Source: Forsythia viridissima (lineage: Eukaryota; Streptophyta; Magnoliopsida; Lamiales; Oleaceae). Taken from it: DNA of 64,000 nucleotides. Numbering within the stretch: the stretch's first letter is position 1; each line of letters begins with the position of its first letter. Positions 57,601-64,000 of the stretch are shown here, one piece after another. The position numbers were made by a program, and so were the translations under genes. The notes beneath the pieces are model-generated. The model was not told the DNA's origin, searched no databases, and saw only the letters and a list, made by a program, of their open reading frames with translations. The DNA lies in NCBI GenBank assembly GCA_030279155.1, contig CM059040.1, positions 18,112,067-18,176,066 of the forward strand, given 5' to 3'.

Positions 57601-58700
57601 TTCTAAAATTGATTTTGTGATTAAGGTCGATGAAAAAGTTAAAGTTTTCGTAGTTATGTTCGAGCTAGGTGCTAAACTACAATCATATTTTTATGAGGAG
57701 GACAAATTCAAATTTTTTAGGATAAATGAAAAATGGTGCAAAGTCAATAGATGCAAGCAAAGCAAGTCTTCCAAAGTACTATTTAAAGTGTCGTAAAGTA
57801 ACCAGACAATAAGTCAAGTTAATGACTCTAAATAAGCACTTATTAGGAGGCAACCCATTTTCTAACTTTTTTATTTACTTGCTTTATATGTAGTAGTTTT
57901 ATGTAGATTAAATAATGCATTAGTTCCTATTTTATTTATTGTTTATTACATTTATAAAGCCTCACCATGTCAACGATAGGATATCCCACTTTGTGAGCCG
58001 CGTGGAAAATATCTATGACAACATCTTAGACCAAGAGTCCCAGCACAAAATATGAGTCCACTTCAGGCGGACCTTCAACCACTTCTGGGGAGTAACTGAT
58101 CTCTTCTCTCCTTTATTCATACTCTATTTTGTTAATGCATTGGGGACAATGTAATGTTTTTAGTTTGGGGGTAAGTTAAGTATCAGAATACTTAATTGAT
58201 GAATTTTGAATTTACTTATTATTCGGGTTTGTATAACTGGAATATTTGTTAAAAATTAAAAAAATAAAAAATAAAAAAATTATTTATCTAGTTATTGTTG
58301 AAAAGCTTACTGCCAATGATGATAGTATTTGTTTGAAATTAAATACATTTTTAGTTAGAATATTGGACAATACTTAAACTGTATTTTAACTTGAATACTT
58401 ATCAATGTCTATATTAATGGAGTACGTAGCCACTTTTGACTTATCATTTATTGAAAACATGACTTGAATGTATAGGTTGATATTACTGACTTAGAATTAT
58501 TGTGAAAAATCTCGTTCTCAAATCTTTATACTAGTAACTAAACAGTTTGAGAACAGTTTGGGGGTGTTAAAGTTAGTACACGTATTTGTAGAATTTTGAT
58601 GGTTTGGATTTTCTAAATCTCATCTTTGGTTGAATAGGTTGTAGTCAAAGAATTTAAACCGGGCATTACTCACTGCTAAAATAAATAAATTAAAAAAAAA

Positions 58701-59110
58701 TTTACATATTCACTTCTCTTTTAGCATGTGGAACTCGAACAATTAAGTGTGTTAAGGTATTTTAAAACCTGGTGCTCTATGATCATCCGACTTGAAAATC
58801 ATTAGCCCAAAGCTCGCTACATAGGTCACATATAAAATTTATGGGAGAGAAGTATTGCACATGATATAAGATTGTTTATATTAGTTAAACAAAATAAAAT
58901 AAAAATTTACATCTTCATTTCTCTTTTGGCCTATGGGACTCGAGCAATTAAGTCTTTTAAGGTATTTTAAAATATGGTGTCATATGGTCATCTGACTTGG
59001 GAGTCATCAGCCCAAAGCTCGCTACATGGGTCACATAAAAAGCTTATGAGAGAGAAGTATTGCACATGATGTAAGACTGTTTATATTAGTTAAATAAAAT
59101 AAAAAGAGTT
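58701..59110 (+). repeat. Tandem duplication, 205-bp period
   Basis: TTTACATATTCACTTCTCTT (58701) and TTTACATCTTCATTTCTCTT (58906) start two copies, each containing AGCCCAAAGCTCGCTACAT and GAGAGAAGTATTGCACATGA. It lies in the 3' non-coding part of the Gypsy element. Confidence 0.85.
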
Positions 59111-59624
59111 AGAAGTGCTCGGTAAGGATTGCGAAGTTATAACCTCAGAGACTGAAGATGAGAATTTAAAAAATCACTCACCATCATAGTTCTAGGAATA
59201 CAAGTTTCTAATTTTTACCACTTTTTTTGAAAAATCATTGTATTGATCAATAGGAACCAAATTCGCTAGAACACCTCGAAATTGGAGAGAAAAGCATTAG
59301 AAGTGTGATATTTTACGAAAAGTGTAACGAATAAATGATTACAAATGGTTCGAGGTTATAAAAATATCAACAACACAATATTGGTCGTGGTCTGATACAG
59401 GCGTAAGTTCAATATTTGGATATTCACACACTCACAAAAGGTCAAGTATCGGATAAGTAAAAATATATTTGTTGTGTTGTTTAATATCTTTATAGAAGTG
59501 TTGCTTTATATTTGAACCTGAAGCATATGGTAACAAATTTGACATTAACTCAATTCCCGTTAATTTTCTTTGCTTAGTTTAAATTTATAGTTTAATTTTA
59601 ATTTTGTTCGAACAAATGTTTATA

Positions 59625-61573
59625 AACTATTTCAAATATAATTATAATATTTCAAATATAATACTAATTATAATTATATTTTACAATTTATTTTCTTTGA
59701 TAATTGTTTAAAATACATTATTTTCATCGAATCAATATTTTAATTTTTTCATTTGAAAAACAATATTTTTACACGAGTAACACATGTGTTACTTTATCAC
59801 TTTTATTGAAATCAATACTTTATAATTTACTTATTTTATTATTATTTTTAAAATATAATTTTTTTTAAATTAATATTTCAATTTTTATTGAAAAACAACA
59901 TTTTTACATGGGTAACATATATGTTACTATATGTTACTTTCTCATTTTTCATTAAAATCAATATTTTACAATTTATCTTTTATTATTATATTTTTAAAAT
60001 ATATTATTTTCATTTAAAATCAGTATTTTAATTTTTTCATTTAAAAAGACATTTTTACACGGTAACATATGGTAACACATATGTTAGTTCTTTATTTTCA
60101 TTAAAATCAATATTTTAAAATTTATCTCTTTTTATAATTTTTTATAAAAATACATTAGTTTCATTTAAAATCAATATTTCAAATTTTTTAATTTAAAAAC
60201 AATATTTTTACACAGATAACATATGTGTTACTATATGTTATTTTCTCGTCTTCATTAAAATCAATAATTTATAATTTATCTTCTTTTTATAGTTTTTAAG
60301 AAAATACATTATTTTTATTTAAAATTCATATTTCAATTTTTTATTTGAAAAAAATATTTTTACATGAGTAATATATATGTTATTTCATCATTTTTATTAA
60401 AATCAATATTTTTTACACTAGTAACATATGTGTTACTATTACCAATCGCCTTCTACTACTACTACTACTACATGTCTTATACTAGCACCATCATTTACTC
60501 TACTCTACCACCACAACTAATTTATATTATGGTAACACATATGCTACTCTAATTTAAATTAGATTAACACGTGTTACCACCACTAACTATCATATTTGTA
60601 TACTATTTCAAATATAATACTAATTATAAATATATTTTACAACTTATTTTCTTTGATAATTGTTTAAAAATACATTATTTTCATCAAATCAATATTTTAA
60701 TTTTTTTTATTTGAAAAACAATATTTTCACACAAGTAATATATGTGTTACTTCATCATTTTCAGTGAAATCAATACTTCATAATTTACTCATTTTATTAT
60801 TTTTTTAAAAAATATATTATTTTTATTTAAAATTAATATTTCAATTTTTTTTATTGAAAAACAACATTTTTACATGGGTAACATATTTGTTACCATATGT
60901 TACTTCCTCATTTTTTATTAAATCAATATTTTACAATTTCTCTTTTTTTTTAAAAAAAAATATATTATTTTCATTTAAAATCAAAATTTGAAATTTTCAT
61001 TTGAAAACAGATTTTAACATGTGTAACATATGTGTTGCCATATGTGTTATTTCACAATTTTCATTAAAATCAATACTTTACATTTTATATCCTTTTATAT
61101 ATTTTTTTAAAAATACATTAGTTTCATTTACAATCAATATTTCAAAATTTTAATTTAAAAATAATATTTTTACACGGATAACATATGTGTTACTATATGT
61201 TATTTCCTCGTATTCATTAAAATCAATAATTTATAATTTGTCTTCATTTTCTAGTTTTTAAGAAAATACATTATTTTCATATAAAATTCATATTTTATTT
61301 TTTATTTGGAAACAACATTTTTACACGAGTAACATATATGTTACTTCAACATTTTCATTAAAATCAATAATTTTTACACTAGTAGCATATGTATTACTAT
61401 TATCAATCGCCTTTTATCACTACTATCACTCGTCTTATACCAGCACCAGCACCAGCACCAGCACCAGCACCAGCACCAGCACCACCATTTACCCTACTCT
61501 ACCACCACAACTAATTTAAATTATGGTAACACATATGTTATTCTAATTTAATTAGATTAACACGTGTTACCAT
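59625..61573 (-). repeat. Second copy of the palindrome satellite, right part
   Basis: Continues the array of 53390-54574. It contains three long diverged repeats of about 970 bases (landmark CTATTTCAAATATAATACTA at 59653 and 60603; ACTAGTAACATATGTGTTAC at 60418, with a relative at 61377 and at 54379). Each block ends with a CACCAC...ACTCTACCACCACAACTAA stretch and TTAGATTAACACGTGTTACC. The Gypsy LTR at 61574 interrupts it. Confidence 0.8.
61441..61484 (+). repeat. (CAGCAC)n hexanucleotide repeat
   Basis: About seven CAGCAC units, an expansion of a CAGCACCACC word that is single in the sister repeats at 54440 and 60480. Confidence 0.9.
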
Positions 61574-62152
61574 TGTAGTGGTAAAAATTATTCCACTGGC
61601 CCATATATATCAGAAATATATAACGAGGCTTGTAAAAAGGTCCATTCGACAAAACGTCACTTTTGGCCCAACTCGCAAGTGTCATATAACCCAAAAACAT
61701 CACGGGTCAACCTAAAATCACTGAGAATATATCTTCAAACGATTAAGTTATATCATAACAGATTTGACTAAGTCTAGAGAGATGAGGCTCATCACAAAAT
61801 CGATCAGAATGCGGCTGACCATATCTTCTCCTAACCGAAAATCTCAGAGAATCTCCACCGGTCTCGACTAGACAGTTGTGATATCGCTTCTATAAATACC
61901 ACCATCTACCAGATGAAAGGTACGCTCACTGAAAACATTCAACTTCAATTATTCACTTCCCATCTGACACTCTCGTATTCATCTATACAAACTTACTAAC
62001 TTGGTCGTCGGAGAGTCTTCGGCCGACACCACATCGGTGTCCTCTTGAGACCCTTTAACAGTTTTTCTTTCGTAGTGTATTTTTTGAGTTCTTCAAGATT
62101 GCTGGTGGCCCAATCAATCCAAAATTTTCAATTGTAGAATCTACTGTCTACA
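61574..62152 (+). repeat. 5' LTR, 579 bp
   Basis: Bounded by the short inverted repeat TGTAG...CTACA. A TATAAATA box lies at 61891-61898. Directly after the LTR comes ATTTGGCGACGCGCGTGTGG, and 70 bases later TTGGCGCCCACCGTGGGGCC (62221-62240), the primer-site form known from Tat-lineage elements. Which one primes is unclear. Confidence 0.7.
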
Positions 62153-62286
62153 ATTTGGCGACGCGCGTGTGGGCTTTGGACCGAACCCAATAGGGTCTAG
62201 GTCTCTCCCCTTCCAAATACTTGGCGCCCACCGTGGGGCCCTAGCAATCATTCTGACGAACGAAATCACTACTATCCAATATCACC

Positions 62287-63489
62287 ATGTCTGGAACTTT
62301 CGAAATCTATCGCACGGATGGCCTTATTGATTACACTTTCAATGAAGCTGCCCATCAAGAAGCCAAGCGATTGATTCTCCAAGAGGCGGAAGCAATAAGG
62401 CAACAAGGAGATGGTCCCACAATCGTCCAGCTGACTACCGTCCAGCCGGACACCGTTCATCCAACTACCATCCGTCTGGACTTCACTCACTCTCAACCTA
62501 CCGCTTTATCGAGCAAGGTAACTACACAACTAGCCCGCCTCATCTAATTAACCAACCAAAATTCTCAAAAATTGGAAAGACTAGAAGCGGAGAATCAGGG
62601 ACTTCAAGAGAAGATATGATCATTAGCGGCTCATCCGTCTATTGCCCGTCGGTCTTGTTTCCAAACTTCTGTTAGGTCTATGCCTTCACTCGACCAGAAT
62701 GCACTTAGGACAATTGGTTTAAACGTCCAATCCACCACACCGTTGCACGGAGGATCGGTTGATGCCCAACCTTAACCTACCACTGGGCAGAATCCAGAGT
62801 TTGAACGAAAGCTAGCTGCAATCGAAGCCATGGTTCAACGTATCCCTGGAGTACCCTTACCAATCAAGAAGAGCACGGCCAGTTGTTTTGCCGACTCTCC
62901 ATTTGATGACGAAATCACCCTGGTAGAGATGCCTAAAAAGTTTAGCTTCTCCAACATGAAACTTTATGATGGAACGACTGATCCAGACGACCATATAGCT
63001 CAATACAGACAAAGGATGTTTACAGCCGCCATACCAAGACACCTTCGCGAGGCCTGCATGTGGAAGGGGTTCGGCTCCAGTCTAATCAGGCCGGCCCTAC
63101 AGTGGTATACAAATCTTTCTAACAACTCTATTTCGTCATTTGCACAACTAACTGATACTTTTGTTGAGCAGTTTGCAAGCAGCTATAAACTCGATAAGAG
63201 ATCCGACGACCTTTATCATGTAGTGCAACGAAGAAGTGAATTGCTCCATGAATTCGTTGGGATATTCAACACGGAGAAAGTTTCTATTCCAAGTTGCAAC
63301 CAACAAACTGCAATTTTTGCTTTCCGAAAGGGGCTCCTGCCCGATACTGACTTATACAAAGAATTGACCAAGTACCCTTGCAGCACAATGGAGGATGTCT
63401 TAGCTAAAGCTTGGGCCCAAATCAAATGGGAAGAAGACGATGCCAACTTCAATTTCACTAGGCGTTACCCCTCTAGAGAAGAGCCGTAA
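62287..63489 (+). pseudogene. Gag of the Tat-like Gypsy element, with in-frame stops
   Basis: One frame runs from ATG 62287 through to 63489 but is cut by TAA at 62545, TGA near 62617 and TAA near 62773. The N-terminal part (about 86 residues) ends at the first stop. A coiled-coil-like LERLEAENQGLQEK follows. The retrotransposon gag domain proper (about 62920-63400) shows KLYDGTTDPDDHIAQYRQRM, then ALQWYTNLSNNSISSFAQL and FVEQFASS, then FRKGLLPDTDLYKELTKYP. Gag packages the element's RNA in cytoplasmic particles. The stops suggest an inactive copy. Confidence 0.85.
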
Positions 63490-63869
63490 AGGCAAAACAG
63501 AGGAGAAAAACGACCTAGAAGTTCTTATTCTCATATATATAGAAGAGACCCCAAGCGCAAAGATTTACCCAGACCACTTGATCACCCCTCCATGAGGACA
63601 AAGACTGGAATTCCTGAATACAATCTGTCTATCGCACCAACTGAACTAATTGCGGTATTCAAGAAGATGCGGTAAATTGGCCCAGTAAGATGAGGAGCTC
63701 TAGTGATCAGCGTGACAAGAATAAGTGGTGTGAGTTTCATGCGGACCATGGCCACTGGACAGATGATTGCATTGCACTAAGATTGGAAGTAGCAGAACTA
63801 CGAAAACAAGGACATCTCTCAGACCTTTTGATCGAAAAAGGTAAAGAGAACCTAGCCAGACGAACGTAA
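63490..63869 (+). pseudogene. Gag C-terminal end with zinc-knuckle
   Basis: After a stop at 63487 the same frame continues as far as 63673; a frameshift there moves the reading to the frame of 63678-63866. That frame holds WCEFHADHGHWTDDC, a C-x2-H-x4-H-x4-C knuckle usual in this lineage, and then LRKQGHLSDLLIEKGKENLA before a stop at 63867. Confidence 0.75.
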
Positions 63870-64000
63870 CAGTCATGTAGTAAGCAAGAATCTACTCTAA
63901 CACCCAAACCAACACATGATAAAACCATTAACTCCATCACTGGCGGGTCAGAAGTTAGTGGGATAACAAGGACAGCAGCACGAAGGCATGCTCGCCAAGC

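Larger units (their letters stand above)
54575..59620 (+). mobile_element. Athila/Tat-like Gypsy element with pol deleted
   Basis: Inserted in the satellite: the array sequence TCATATTTGTATAC breaks at 54574 and resumes at about 59625 (ACTATTTCAAATATAA), as the intact junction at 60592-60615 shows. Contents: a 5' LTR, a degenerate primer site, a gag-like region, then directly the post-pol tail (AGGAGGCAACCCATTTT at 57845-57861) and purine-rich GTTTGGGGGT words. Protease, RT, RNase H and integrase are absent. A full 3' LTR was not found; a weak candidate start is TGTTAAAGTTAGTACAC at 58565. Confidence 0.7.
61574..64000 (+). mobile_element. Ty3/Gypsy (Tat-like) retrotransposon, 5' part
   Basis: Starts at the first base of the LTR, immediately after the satellite word TTACCAT, and runs past the window end. 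It holds a 5' LTR, primer-site-like sequence, and a gag frame with stops. Protease and pol would lie beyond 64000. Confidence 0.85.

Noticed and set aside
1..64000. tRNA, rRNA or organelle-DNA insertions
   Set aside because: Looked for tRNA box words and rRNA or plastid gene segments by eye and saw none; a tRNAscan or BLASTN run would be needed to exclude short ones.

Overview
This is a piece of a flowering-plant nuclear chromosome, most likely a eudicot. It is AT-rich, intron-style gene remnants are present, and it is dominated by plant transposon families (Mutator-like/MULE, hAT, PIF/Harbinger, Helitron and Ty3/Gypsy elements), with only two genes that look intact. Everything below was read by eye; protein family names rest on motif recognition, not on database searches.

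Genes. At 6150-6428 (minus) lies a small intronless gene for a SIAMESE-RELATED (SMR) type cyclin-dependent kinase inhibitor. At 19804-22095 (minus) lies a 763-residue G-type lectin receptor-like protein of the SD3-1 kind. Its kinase domain has lost the catalytic HRD and DFG signatures (HGN and EYG instead), so it is probably a pseudokinase receptor. It probably has a separate 5' UTR exon near 23390-23530.

Layout. 1-5 kb: two related MULE MITEs and two related GC-rich hAT MITEs, each with recognisable target duplications, then TRIM-like repeat copies. 7139-17098: a ~10 kb MULE-like element with a 9-bp target duplication, mostly filled by an AT-rich satellite built around the palindrome TAACATATATGTTA and including a ~1125-bp higher-order repeat. 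17.1-19.4 kb: TRIM-like repeats broken by three PIF/Harbinger MITEs, and a paralogous block that gives the approximate empty site of the 10-kb element. 19.8-23.5 kb: the SD3-1-like gene. 23.7-29 kb: a Pack-MULE-like element, MITEs, microsatellites and a third GTAACA-rich patch.

29.1-49.5 kb is a Helitron stack. An outer Helitron (about 29096-42788) carries pieces of a PPR gene and is itself invaded by an hAT MITE, a 6.6-kb MULE with a dead FAR1/MULE transposase (which holds another hAT and a 2.2-kb fold-back MULE), and a smaller Helitron. A second large Helitron (42789-49474) sits exactly on the 3' CTAG end of the first and carries exons of a cytosolic-type alanyl-tRNA synthetase gene in order. 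53.4-61.6 kb: a second, reverse-oriented copy of the satellite element, split by a deleted Athila/Tat-like Gypsy element that keeps gag but has lost pol. 61574-64000: the 5' LTR and decayed gag of another Gypsy element, running off the window.

The most unusual item is the palindrome satellite carried inside a MULE-like element and seen at two or three separate loci. It resembles in design the motif arrays that VANDAL MULEs use for sequence-specific anti-silencing, but no protein partner is visible here.
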